64,000 nucleotides of DNA, taken from positions 17,190 to 81,189 of the forward strand of contig JALEGB010000137.1 in NCBI GenBank assembly GCA_022760355.1, written 5' to 3'. Below are positions 8,370 to 15,399 of this stretch, in pieces. Below the pieces are notes generated by a model, which was given only the letters and a program-made list of their open reading frames with translations, made no database searches and was not told the origin of the DNA. How positions within the stretch are numbered: position 1 is the stretch's first letter; each line of letters opens with the position of its first letter. The translations under genes and the position numbers were made by a program. Source of the stretch: Neomegalonema sp. (GTDB lineage: Bacteria; Pseudomonadota; Alphaproteobacteria; Rhodobacterales; Rhodobacteraceae).

Positions 8370-9494
8370 TTATGCGGCCGGCAGTTCGGCGAGCATTTTG
8401 CGCAGCTGCTTCGTGGCTGGCGTAACGATGGCGACGAAATAGGCTTCACGCAGTCGGCGCTGGGCGACCCCGCGGCCGACATAGCCGCGCGCGCCGCAAT
8501 GCAGCATCGCGTAATGCGCGGCTGTGACCGATGCTTCGCCGCCAGCAAGCCGCGCCGCGAGAACGCGGCGGAAATACTCCGGCGACGGGTCGTAGGGGGT
8601 TTGGGCAAGGGTGAAGATTTCGCCTTCGAGCTCTTCAAGCTGCTCTTCGAAGTCCGCCGGCTGCATCTCCAGATATTTGTTTACATGGCCGAGCTGCGTC
8701 TCGACTTGGCGCATCAGCTCAATACAGCTGCGGACCATGCCGGTCGCCATGCCGCATTGCATCAGAACGAAGCCGGCGCGGATGCGCTTCAGGTAATCGT
8801 CAATCGGGTCGGCGAGGATCTGCTCCTCCGGCACGAAGACGTCGCGGAACTGGACGGCTTGGGTGTTCGTGCCGCCCATAGCGACGAAGTCGTGGTCCAG
8901 CGTGAGTTTCACGCCTTCCGCTTCGCCCCGCGCCGCCGCCATCACGCGTCTGGTTGCGCCGCCCTCTTCAACGTCGAACACAATGCCGAACCAGCCTTTT
9001 TCGTCGACATTCGAGACCCAGGGCAAAGCGCCCTTTACACGGTAGCCGCCCGGGACTTTTTCGCCTTTCAACCGCATCTTTTCGATGCCGAAAAAGGTCT
9101 TCATCGGGTTCGAAAGGCCGGTGCCGCCCAGCACGGCGCCGCTTGCGACTTGCGCGCCGAGCGATGCCTTGAGGTCGTCATTTTCGGACGAGTAAATATA
9201 CCAGCCCAGCGCGTCCTGGCACCACATACAGAAGGCGGTGGAGGTGCAGAGCTCGCCAGCGCGCGACATGACGCGGATCGTGTTGCTGAGATCCGGCTCG
9301 ACGCCGCAGGTGGGCAGATGGGCGCTATAGGCGCCGGCGTCGCCCATCGCGCGCATGACCTCTTCAGGGTACAGCCCTTCGTCGATTTCGCGGACAAGGG
9401 GCTTAAGCTGCGTTTGCGCAACCTTATCGACCTTCTCCATCAGCGTCGGGGCGACGGCCTTCGGCTTACTAAACAAAGACATCACGAGCGACAT
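8370..9494 (-). CDS. Acyl-CoA dehydrogenase-fold flavoprotein
   Basis: A protein of about 374 residues with the acyl-CoA dehydrogenase architecture: helical N-terminal domain, middle beta domain (GGTGLSNPMKTFFG region, then GGYRVKGALPWVSNV) and a helical C-terminal domain. The family also includes flavin monooxygenases for organosulfur and nitro compounds (DszC/SfnC type), so dehydrogenase activity on an acyl-CoA is not assured; no other beta-oxidation gene is nearby. ATG 9494 was chosen over the longer frame (start 9518). It lies between OsmC and rhodanese genes on one strand. Confidence 0.82.
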   Translation of the reverse strand: MSLVMSLFSKPKAVAPTLMEKVDKVAQTQLKPLVREIDEGLYPEEVMRAMGDAGAYSAHLPTCGVEPDLSNTIRVMSRAGELCTSTAFCMWCQDALGWYIYSSENDDLKASLGAQVASGAVLGGTGLSNPMKTFFGIEKMRLKGEKVPGGYRVKGALPWVSNVDEKGWFGIVFDVEEGGATRRVMAAARGEAEGVKLTLDHDFVAMGGTNTQAVQFRDVFVPEEQILADPIDDYLKRIRAGFVLMQCGMATGMVRSCIELMRQVETQLGHVNKYLEMQPADFEEQLEELEGEIFTLAQTPYDPSPEYFRRVLAARLAGGEASVTAAHYAMLHCGARGYVGRGVAQRRLREAYFVAIVTPATKQLRKMLAELPAA

Positions 9495-9531
9495 GACGAT
9501 ACGCTCTCCACAAAACACGGCGGTTACGATG

Positions 9532-9551
9532 GGCGGGGCGCAGGCCCCGCC
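9532..9551 (-). terminator. Hairpin between osmC-like and flavoprotein genes
   Basis: A perfect 8-bp GC stem (9532-9539 with 9544-9551) and 4-nt loop follows the OsmC stop codon. No U-run; it may attenuate or process the operon transcript rather than end it. Confidence 0.45.
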
Positions 9552-9569
9552 AGGTTAAGCAGGGCGGCG

Positions 9570-10106
9570 TCAGGCCGCGGTGATCTCCATGTTCACCGGG
9601 CGCGAGAAGGTGTTGAAAACAGGCGACCATTTGGCGACATGCTGGATCAGCTCGTCGATCACTTCCTTGGGCGCGTCCGCCTCCATGGTCACCTTCATCC
9701 GCACATCGGTGAAGCCGACCGGCTTTTCGCTCATGTCGCCCGTGCCCCATACCGCGGTGATGTTGAGGTCGCCCTCCATCTCGATCTCGAGCTTTTGGAC
9801 GGTGATGCCGCGATGGACCGCATTGGCGTGCAGGCCGACGCAGACGCAGCTGCCGAGTGCGGCGAGCGATGCTTCTGATGGGTTCGGCGCGGTGTCGTCG
9901 CCCAGGAGGCCTGGCGGCTCGTCAACGATGTAGGGCTCAAGATCGCGGATGTAGTTGGCGTGGCGGAACCGGCCTTCGGCCACCGTCTTGCAGCTCAGCG
10001 TCTTGATCGCTTGCGGGTTGGCCTTGCCTTTCTCGATCAGCCCTTCAAGGCCGTCCTTGTCGATCGGCGCGAGGCAGCCGGTCAGCACAGTGTTGGGGGC
10101 GGACAT
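9570..10106 (-). CDS. OsmC family protein
   Basis: A 178-residue OsmC/Ohr-fold protein. The conserved helix reads SLAALGSCVCVGLHANA with Cys87 and Cys89; the following beta-rich half (ITVQKLEIEMEGDLN) is normal for the family. OsmC proteins reduce organic hydroperoxides or act on sulfur compounds with reactive cysteines. It lies 22 bp after permease 2 and leads into the flavoprotein-rhodanese stretch, which suggests a role in the pathway (peroxide or persulfide handling) rather than general stress, but this is inference. Confidence 0.87.
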   Translation of the reverse strand: MSAPNTVLTGCLAPIDKDGLEGLIEKGKANPQAIKTLSCKTVAEGRFRHANYIRDLEPYIVDEPPGLLGDDTAPNPSEASLAALGSCVCVGLHANAVHRGITVQKLEIEMEGDLNITAVWGTGDMSEKPVGFTDVRMKVTMEADAPKEVIDELIQHVAKWSPVFNTFSRPVNMEITAA

Positions 10107-10128
10107 ACGATTCCCTTTCCCTGGTGGG

Positions 10129-10977
10129 TTATGCGCGGTCCTCTCGGACCCAGTTGAAGCGTCGGATTGCCGCCATGCAGGCGAAGTCGAGCGCGAAGCC
10201 GATGACGCCGATGATCACGACCGTGGCGGCGAGCCGGTCGTATTCCAGAGTGTCCCGCGCATCGTTGATCGCGTAGCCGAGGCCGGAGGTGACGCCGAGA
10301 TATTCGGCTGGCACCAGGATGACCCAGGCGACCCCGAGCGCGAGACGCAGCCCGTTCAGAACATCCACCGCAATCGCCGGCAGGATCACGACGAACAGCA
10401 TATGGAAGGGGCGGGCGCCGAGATTGCGGGCGACTTTGAGCCAGGCCGGATCGATCCGGCGCACGCCTGCTGCGGTTGAAAAGAGGATCGGCCAGATCGC
10501 GGCGACGGCGATCAGGAAGATGATGGCGCCATCCCAGGTGGCGAACGCCATCACCGCGATCGGCATCCAGCTTAAGGGGCTGATCATGCGAAGAAACTGA
10601 AATGGAATGTTCGTCACTTCGCGGATCGCCGGCGAGCGTCCGATCAAAATTCCGATCGGTACGCCGATGGCCATAGCCACAGCCAATCCTGCGCCGACCC
10701 GGTACAGGGATGGGCCGCTCATCGCCACAGCCTCGCCGGACTGCAGCATGCGCCACAGCCGGTCAAAGGTTGGGCCCGGCGCGAAGTCGGCAAAGGCCGA
10801 CAGGTCCGGATTCGTCCGCACGATCCAGCCGCCAACCATCCACAGCCCGAGCAGTCCGGCCATGCCAAGCAACGCGCTCAACCACGGCCGCACATACCGC
10901 CAAAGCGGGCCCGCACCGCCGCGCTGGCTGTCGTCGGCGTCAGGCGCGCCCGCTTGGATGATGGCGGCCGCGCTCAT
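10129..10977 (-). CDS. NitT/TauT-type ABC transporter permease 2
   Basis: A 282-residue permease, homologous to permease 1 in the same locus (IPFQFLRMISPLSWMPIAV corresponds to the PVSPLAWMPLAL segment there). Helices span about 30-270; the coupling loop includes AWLKVARNLGARPFHMLF. Its ATG overlaps the binding-protein stop by ATGA. It forms the channel of importer 2, whose genes are ordered ATPase-binding protein-permease, unlike importer 1. Confidence 0.88.
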   Translation of the reverse strand: MSAAAIIQAGAPDADDSQRGGAGPLWRYVRPWLSALLGMAGLLGLWMVGGWIVRTNPDLSAFADFAPGPTFDRLWRMLQSGEAVAMSGPSLYRVGAGLAVAMAIGVPIGILIGRSPAIREVTNIPFQFLRMISPLSWMPIAVMAFATWDGAIIFLIAVAAIWPILFSTAAGVRRIDPAWLKVARNLGARPFHMLFVVILPAIAVDVLNGLRLALGVAWVILVPAEYLGVTSGLGYAINDARDTLEYDRLAATVVIIGVIGFALDFACMAAIRRFNWVREDRA

Positions 10978-12230
10978 AGTTTCAGCACTTCTTCACGGTT
11001 GAACGGGTCGCCTGGATTGACCGAGGGGTCCTTCTTCCAGTCAGGATATTTGTCGAGCGCCGACTTGACGTGCTTGTAGTCGACGAGATCCTTGGCGACG
11101 AACTCGGGATCGAGCGCTTTTAGGAACGTCGTGTCGCCCCCGACAACGGTTTCGCTCATGGCTTTGACAATCAGCTTCGTCGCTGACGGATAGGGCCAGG
11201 GCTGGAAGTCAATCCGACCGTTCTGCCACTCGTCGGCGTGTTTGTTCGCGCCGGTTTCCGCATAGGACGGATCGTCATAGGTGGTCATCGCCCGCTTCAC
11301 CACCGCCGCCGGCGCGGGCAGATAGCCTTTGCCGTCGCGCGACATCATCTCGGCGACTTCTTCTTTGTGGGAGCTCGCGTAGATCTGCGCGCGGACGACA
11401 GCGTTCATAACCTTCTGCGTCCATTCGGATTTCTTCGCCACTGCTTCCTCATGCATGCAAATCACGCAGCAGGGGTGGTTCTTCCAAATGTCGCCGGTGA
11501 AGCGCAGCATCCGAGCGCCGGCTTTAAGTTCGCCAAGGGCGTTGAACGGCTCGGCGACGATGTAGGCGTCGATCTTCTTCGCTGCGAGCGCAGGCGGCAT
11601 CTCGGGCGGCGGCATCACCTGCAGATTGCATTCGTTCGCCGCCAGTTTGGCGCCCTGCGGCTTGATGACAGGCGTAACGCCGGAGGCGCGCAGGGCGTAT
11701 TGCAGCACGATATTGTGCATCGAATACCAGAACGGCACCGCGACCTGTTTGCCCGCGAGCTGGCTGAAGTCCGTGATGCTGGTATGGCGGCCAACCACGA
11801 GGCCGGAGCCGTTGGTGTGCGCCCAGGCCATGATCTTGACTGGGATCTTGTTATTGTACCGCATCCAGACGGGGATCGGCTTCAGGAAGTGGACAAGGTT
11901 GAATTTGCCCGAGACGAACCCTTCGACCAGTGGCGACCAGCCCCGTATCAGTGTGGGTTTCGGCGCCTTGAGGCCTTCTTCCTCGAAATAGCCCATGCCG
12001 TGGGCGACCAGCAGCGCTGTCGCGTCGGTGATCGGCAGATAACCGATGCGCACGACGTCATCATCTGCGGCTTGCGCCGGCGTTCCGCCGACCAATGAGC
12101 CGAGCAGGCCGGCCAGCGCGCCGCCTGCGAGCATATCGAGCGTTTGGCGGCGTGAGAAATCGGAAGCGAAGTACTCTTCGTCATCCCATTCCGCATCGAC
12201 GGGTGGTTTCGCGCCTGTTGGATCGCTCAT
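10974..12230 (-). CDS. NitT/TauT-type ABC substrate-binding protein 2 (NrtA-like)
   Basis: 418 residues from the ATG at 12230, which shares bases with the ATPase stop (TGATG). A Tat-like motif SRRQTLDMLAGG (about 26-37) and hydrophobic stretch lead to the NrtA-type fold (IGYLPITDATALLVAHGMG; VPFWYSMHNIVLQY; VMPPPEMPPAL; HPCCVI). These motifs match the binding protein of importer 1, so the two are paralogous receptors, perhaps for related ligands. Exported to the periplasm. Confidence 0.88.
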   Translation of the reverse strand: MSDPTGAKPPVDAEWDDEEYFASDFSRRQTLDMLAGGALAGLLGSLVGGTPAQAADDDVVRIGYLPITDATALLVAHGMGYFEEEGLKAPKPTLIRGWSPLVEGFVSGKFNLVHFLKPIPVWMRYNNKIPVKIMAWAHTNGSGLVVGRHTSITDFSQLAGKQVAVPFWYSMHNIVLQYALRASGVTPVIKPQGAKLAANECNLQVMPPPEMPPALAAKKIDAYIVAEPFNALGELKAGARMLRFTGDIWKNHPCCVICMHEEAVAKKSEWTQKVMNAVVRAQIYASSHKEEVAEMMSRDGKGYLPAPAAVVKRAMTTYDDPSYAETGANKHADEWQNGRIDFQPWPYPSATKLIVKAMSETVVGGDTTFLKALDPEFVAKDLVDYKHVKSALDKYPDWKKDPSVNPGDPFNREEVLKL

Positions 12231-13135
12231 CACACGGTCTCCTTTTCTGAACTGTCGTCCTGATGGCCGCTGAAGCTGGCGGCGTCCGCGCCCACGACCT
12301 TGGCGTAGAGGTCGGTCAAGCGGGTTTGGGCGCGTTTGAAATCGGCGGAGTTGACGTCACGGACGCCTTCCTGCGCCTGATCCTGGTTGCGAAGGTCGAC
12401 TTCGCCGGCGATGCGCCCTGGCCCCGACGCCAGCACGATCGCGCGATCGGCCATCAGCGCGGCTTCGCTCACGTCATGAGTGACGAGCACCAGGGTGAGG
12501 CCGAGCTGTTGCGCGATAGCGCGGACGTCTCGTTGCAGCGCGCGCCGGGTGAACACGTCCAGCGCGGAGAACGGCTCATCAAGCAACAGCAGGTCTGGTC
12601 GCGGCGCGAGCGAGCGGGCCAGCGCAACGCGCTGCTGCTGGCCGCCGGAGAGGTCTTGCACATTCCGATCGGCGAATTCGGACAGCTCCACCAGCTCCAA
12701 TACTTCAGGAACGCGCGTCTGCGCTTCGCGTCCGCGACGGGTGAAGCGCAGGCCGAGCGCTGCATTCTGCGCGACGGTCATCCACGGGTAGAGCGATGGG
12801 GCCTGAAACATCATCACCCAACGCGGCGACGGCTTGCGGACGCGATCGCCATCGATCACCACCTCGCCCGCGCTTGGCTGGAGCAGGCCGGCCATCATGT
12901 GGAGCAGCGTGGATTTTCCGGAGCCGGATCGGCCGATCAGGGCGACGATCTCACCGGGCTGCACCTCGAGAGAAACGTCCTTCAGCACTTTGCCGTCCGC
13001 TTTGCGATAGGCGTGGCTCAATCCGAAAATCGCGAGATGCGCGCCGTTTGTGAGCGGGTGCGCGTTGTGATGCGCTGCGGCCGAGGGGCCTTGCGCCGCG
13101 CTTCGCTTTTGATCGTCCGCTGCTTGCTTCGCCAT
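12230..13135 (-). CDS. NitT/TauT-type ABC transporter ATPase 2
   Basis: 301 residues from the ATG at 13135; the open frame continues to 13213 but with weak support. Walker A GRSGSGKS, LSGGQQQR signature, Walker [13 protein letters not shown] and the switch-His segment VTHDVSEA are all intact. The N-terminal 30 residues before the ABC domain are low-complexity and polar. It is the first gene of the twelve-gene locus and its upstream region holds a candidate promoter and an inverted repeat shared with the divergent tetR gene. Confidence 0.86.
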   Translation of the reverse strand: MAKQAADDQKRSAAQGPSAAAHHNAHPLTNGAHLAIFGLSHAYRKADGKVLKDVSLEVQPGEIVALIGRSGSGKSTLLHMMAGLLQPSAGEVVIDGDRVRKPSPRWVMMFQAPSLYPWMTVAQNAALGLRFTRRGREAQTRVPEVLELVELSEFADRNVQDLSGGQQQRVALARSLAPRPDLLLLDEPFSALDVFTRRALQRDVRAIAQQLGLTLVLVTHDVSEAALMADRAIVLASGPGRIAGEVDLRNQDQAQEGVRDVNSADFKRAQTRLTDLYAKVVGADAASFSGHQDDSSEKETV

Positions 13136-13194
13136 CGCCACTCGCTGCGTCCTCTGTGTTCGCCGGATCGGCTGATCATACAGACCTGTTTGTT

Positions 13195-13224
13195 TAGAGG
13201 AGGCGTGGATCAACGTTCTGTCAA
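13195..13224 (-). promoter_or_regulatory. Candidate promoter of the twelve-gene locus
   Basis: TTGACA at 13224-13219 on the minus strand matches the -35 consensus exactly; the -10 region about 17-20 nt on (TCCTCT/TCTAAA) is poor. It sits about 60 nt before the ATG of ATPase 2. Weak evidence on its own. Confidence 0.3.
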
Positions 13225-13269
13225 TAAGACTTAGATTATTTTTTGCACTGCAGTAGGAATATGCTCAAT

Positions 13270-13323
13270 AATTAGGCGACAACGGGCGATATATCCTCTG
13301 TTTGCCTGAAATTTCGCCTAATT
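13270..13323. promoter_or_regulatory. Long inverted repeat, candidate TetR operator
   Basis: AATTAGGCGA at 13270-13279 is repeated as its exact reverse complement at 13314-13323, with 34 bp between. The pair lies between the two candidate divergent promoters, as expected for an operator pair bound by the adjacent TetR protein. TetR sites are usually more compact, so looping or two half-sites would be needed. Confidence 0.45.
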
Positions 13324-13355
13324 GGGGCGCGAATCATCGATACTGGGGACGGTTC

Positions 13356-13384
13356 TTGACAAACCGAGCGGTAGTCCGACCTAA
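13356..13384 (+). promoter_or_regulatory. Candidate promoter of tetR-family gene
   Basis: TTGACA at 13356-13361 followed 17 bp later by ACCTAA (13379-13384). About 80 nt upstream of the start codon. The -10 element is weak. Confidence 0.3.
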
Positions 13385-13464
13385 AGGCCGCATGCCCGGC
13401 GCCAGCGGCGGAGATTTGTCGCCAGCGGGGGCTGGTAGCGCGCGTTTAATAAGCGGGGCGAGAT

Positions 13465-14100
13465 ATGAGCGGCTTAAGCGAAGCCCGAAGTGAGCAGACG
13501 GGACCGACGCAAAGTTGGCGGCAAGCGACGTCCGACGCCGCCTCGCCGCGCGAGCGGATCTTGGCCGCAGCGGCGCATTTGTTCTGCCATGAGGGGTTTG
13601 CCGCGACCGGCGTGGATGCGATTGTCGCGCAGGCTGGGGCCGCCAAGACAACGCTGTACAAACACTTTGAATCTAAGGAGCAGCTGATCGACGCGGTGCT
13701 CGAGCGGGAAGGCGCCGCTTGGAGGCGGTGGTTTTTCGGCAAGCTTGGCGCCTTGCGGGGCGACGCCCGCGCCAGGCTGCTGGCGGTGTTTGATGTGCTT
13801 GAGATCTGGTTCGCCGACCCGGAGTTCTATGGCTGTCCGTTTATCAACGCGATCGCTGAGTTTGACACCGGGGATGAGCGCATCCGGGCCGCCGCCGCCG
13901 CGCACAAGGCGCATTTATTTGCGTGGCTCAAGGCGCAGGCGTTGGAGTGCGGAGATTCTGCGCCGGACGAAACGGCGCGGCAAATGGTGGTGCTGATTGA
14001 TGGCGCCATTGTCGCTGCGCAAGGCGCGCGGGATCCGAGTTTCGCCCGCACGGCCAAGGGCTTGGCGTCCATCCGTCTTGAGGCTCGGCCAGATTTATGA
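13465..14100 (+). CDS. TetR family transcriptional regulator
   Basis: A 211-residue one-component repressor type. The N-terminal helix-turn-helix domain (about 27-75: RERILAAAAHLFCHEGFAAT, then TTLYKHFESKEQLIDAVL) is canonical. The C-terminal ligand domain contains EFYGCPFINAIAEF, as in TetR proteins of the YcdC/AcrR-like groups. It is divergent from the importer 2 operon across 329 bp that contain an inverted repeat, so it probably controls that locus. A GC-rich palindromic hairpin follows it. Confidence 0.9.
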   Translation: MSGLSEARSEQTGPTQSWRQATSDAASPRERILAAAAHLFCHEGFAATGVDAIVAQAGAAKTTLYKHFESKEQLIDAVLEREGAAWRRWFFGKLGALRGDARARLLAVFDVLEIWFADPEFYGCPFINAIAEFDTGDERIRAAAAAHKAHLFAWLKAQALECGDSAPDETARQMVVLIDGAIVAAQGARDPSFARTAKGLASIRLEARPDL

Positions 14101-14113
14101 GTTCCCACCCTAG

Positions 14114-14135
14114 GGGGCGCTCGGCCGAGCGCCCC
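14114..14135 (+). terminator. Terminator-like palindrome after tetR
   Basis: A perfect 22-bp GC-rich palindrome 14 bp past the tetR stop, followed by GTTTG. Short T-run, so moderate support. Confidence 0.6.
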
Positions 14136-14233
14136 GTTTGTCCGCCGAGCTTATGCGCGACGGCTTTGTTCGAGCACCTGTTTGAGCGCCGGTGTTGAGC
14201 GCGGCCGCCGCATAGCGGCCCCGGTTGCTCGGA

Positions 14234-14728
14234 TCACCGACGGTAAACGAATACGCGTCCGATTGTGCCGGCTTCATCCTGCGAAATCGCCGTCAGCTCT
14301 GGGTGATCCGGCAGCGGTTGGGTCGAAACGATTAGTCCGCCGCCTTTTCGCAAACAGGCAATCATCGCCGGCGCGAAATGTGCTGCGAGCGCCGGGTCGC
14401 CGACCGGGTCTCCGACGCCCAGATCGTAGCTGACCAGCGCGAGATCCGCGCCGGCAAGCTTCGCTAGCCCGTCTTCCGCTTCGCCCAACAGCAGAAGCTC
14501 GGCCGGCGGGTGGTAGTCCGGATGCGCCTCGACAACGCGCTCGATCACCCAGATTTTGCGATCGGGAAAATGTTCGCGCATATAGTCGTAGGTCCGGCCC
14601 GCGCCGAGGCCGACTTCAACAATATCGCCCGGTACGCCGGTTTCGGCGGCGCCCAGCGCCTGTTTCGCCCAGGCCAAGCCCGCGCGCTGCGCCGTCATGC
14701 GGCGGATCATCGTATCAAGGCGGCTCAT
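14234..14728 (-). CDS. Small class I SAM-dependent methyltransferase-like protein (copy 2)
   Basis: 164 residues from ATG 14728 (GGAGG five nt upstream). IVEVGLGAGRTYDYMREHFP is a glycine-rich SAM-binding motif I, and LRKGGGLIVST later resembles the motif before strand 5. The protein is close in design to the next gene upstream (15265-14774). It may belong to the small family labelled Methyltransf_17 in domain databases, from memory. Substrate unknown. The two genes are in tandem with a 45-bp gap. Confidence 0.75.
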   Translation of the reverse strand: MSRLDTMIRRMTAQRAGLAWAKQALGAAETGVPGDIVEVGLGAGRTYDYMREHFPDRKIWVIERVVEAHPDYHPPAELLLLGEAEDGLAKLAGADLALVSYDLGVGDPVGDPALAAHFAPAMIACLRKGGGLIVSTQPLPDHPELTAISQDEAGTIGRVFVYRR

Positions 14729-14773
14729 ATCAGCCTCCAATTCAAATGAGGTTCGAACGAAGCAAGCGCGGCC

Positions 14774-15265
14774 CTAGGAGGCGCTTAGGTAAATGAACAC
14801 CCGGCCTTGCCCGATCTCGTCGCTCGTCTCAGCCTGGCGCAATTTCGGATGCTCAGGCAGGCGCTGGGTGGAGACCAGCACCGCCGCTGCTGGCGCCAGC
14901 GCGGCGGCGATCAGCGGTGTCAGGCGAACGGCCCGTTCATCTGGAGTTTGCGGGTCCTGGCCGCCAAGATCATAGTTCGCCAGCGCAATTCCGGCCCCTT
15001 CCAGCCGGGCCAGCCCTTCGGAGGCGTCGCCTTCCAGCAGGTCTTGCGCCGGCGGCATGCAGCTCGGATGCGGCTGCAGCTTGCGCTCGATCGCCCAGAT
15101 CCGGCGGCCCGGCATATGTTCGCGGATGTGATCATAGGTCCGGCCATTGCCGAGCCCGATCTCAACCAGATCGCCGGGAACATCTTGGATCTGCGTAAAA
15201 GCCCAATCCAGCGCGGCGCGTTGCGCCGTCATCCGCAGGATCATCGCTTCCAACCGATTCATCAT
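14774..15265 (-). CDS. Small class I SAM-dependent methyltransferase-like protein (copy 1)
   Basis: 163 residues from ATG 15265 (GAGG upstream; a second ATG follows at once). LVEIGLGNGRTYDHIREHMP is the SAM-binding motif. The start MMNRLEAMILRMTAQRAALDWA parallels MSRLDTMIRRMTAQRAGLAWA in the downstream copy, so the pair arose by tandem duplication. The end RVFIYL also matches RVFVYR. No partner gene indicates a substrate. Confidence 0.75.
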   Translation of the reverse strand: MMNRLEAMILRMTAQRAALDWAFTQIQDVPGDLVEIGLGNGRTYDHIREHMPGRRIWAIERKLQPHPSCMPPAQDLLEGDASEGLARLEGAGIALANYDLGGQDPQTPDERAVRLTPLIAAALAPAAAVLVSTQRLPEHPKLRQAETSDEIGQGRVFIYLSAS

Positions 15266-15342
15266 CGTACCTCTAACGCTAGAGCGTGCGCCGACCAAGT
15301 GGATGCCGGTTGGCGGGAACAGCACGCGACAAAACAAAGAGT

Positions 15343-15383
15343 TAGAGCCTTGAGCCGATCCAACTTGATCGGCGAAAGCTCTA
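15343..15383 (-). terminator. Terminator-like nested hairpin after the mscS-type gene (dispersed-repeat type)
   Basis: GCCGATC (15354-15360) pairs with GATCGGC (15367-15373) around a CAACTT loop, inside an outer AGAGC/GCTCT stem. Reading from the channel gene, the hairpin is followed by a T-rich stretch (CTCTTTGTTTTG), so it can end that transcript. Elements bounded by TAGAGC and GCTCTA around a GATCCAACTT core are, from memory, common in alphaproteobacterial intergenic DNA. Confidence 0.65.
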
Positions 15384-15399
15384 GCGCGAGTTTGACGGC

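Larger units (their letters stand above)
13136..13464. other. Divergent regulatory region between importer 2 and tetR
   Basis: 329 bp without a gene, AT-richer than its surroundings. It holds a TTGACA on the minus strand (13219-13224), a TTGACA on the plus strand (13356-13361) and between them a long inverted repeat (13270-13323). Likely carries both promoters and the operator of the locus. Confidence 0.6.

Noticed and set aside
8370..9494. Acyl-CoA dehydrogenase as part of fatty-acid degradation
   Set aside because: No other beta-oxidation gene in the locus; neighbours point to sulfur/nitrogen metabolism.
10974..12230. Binding protein 2 as a cytoplasmic NasS-type nitrate sensor
   Set aside because: It has a Tat-like SRRQTLDML motif followed by a hydrophobic stretch, so export is more likely.
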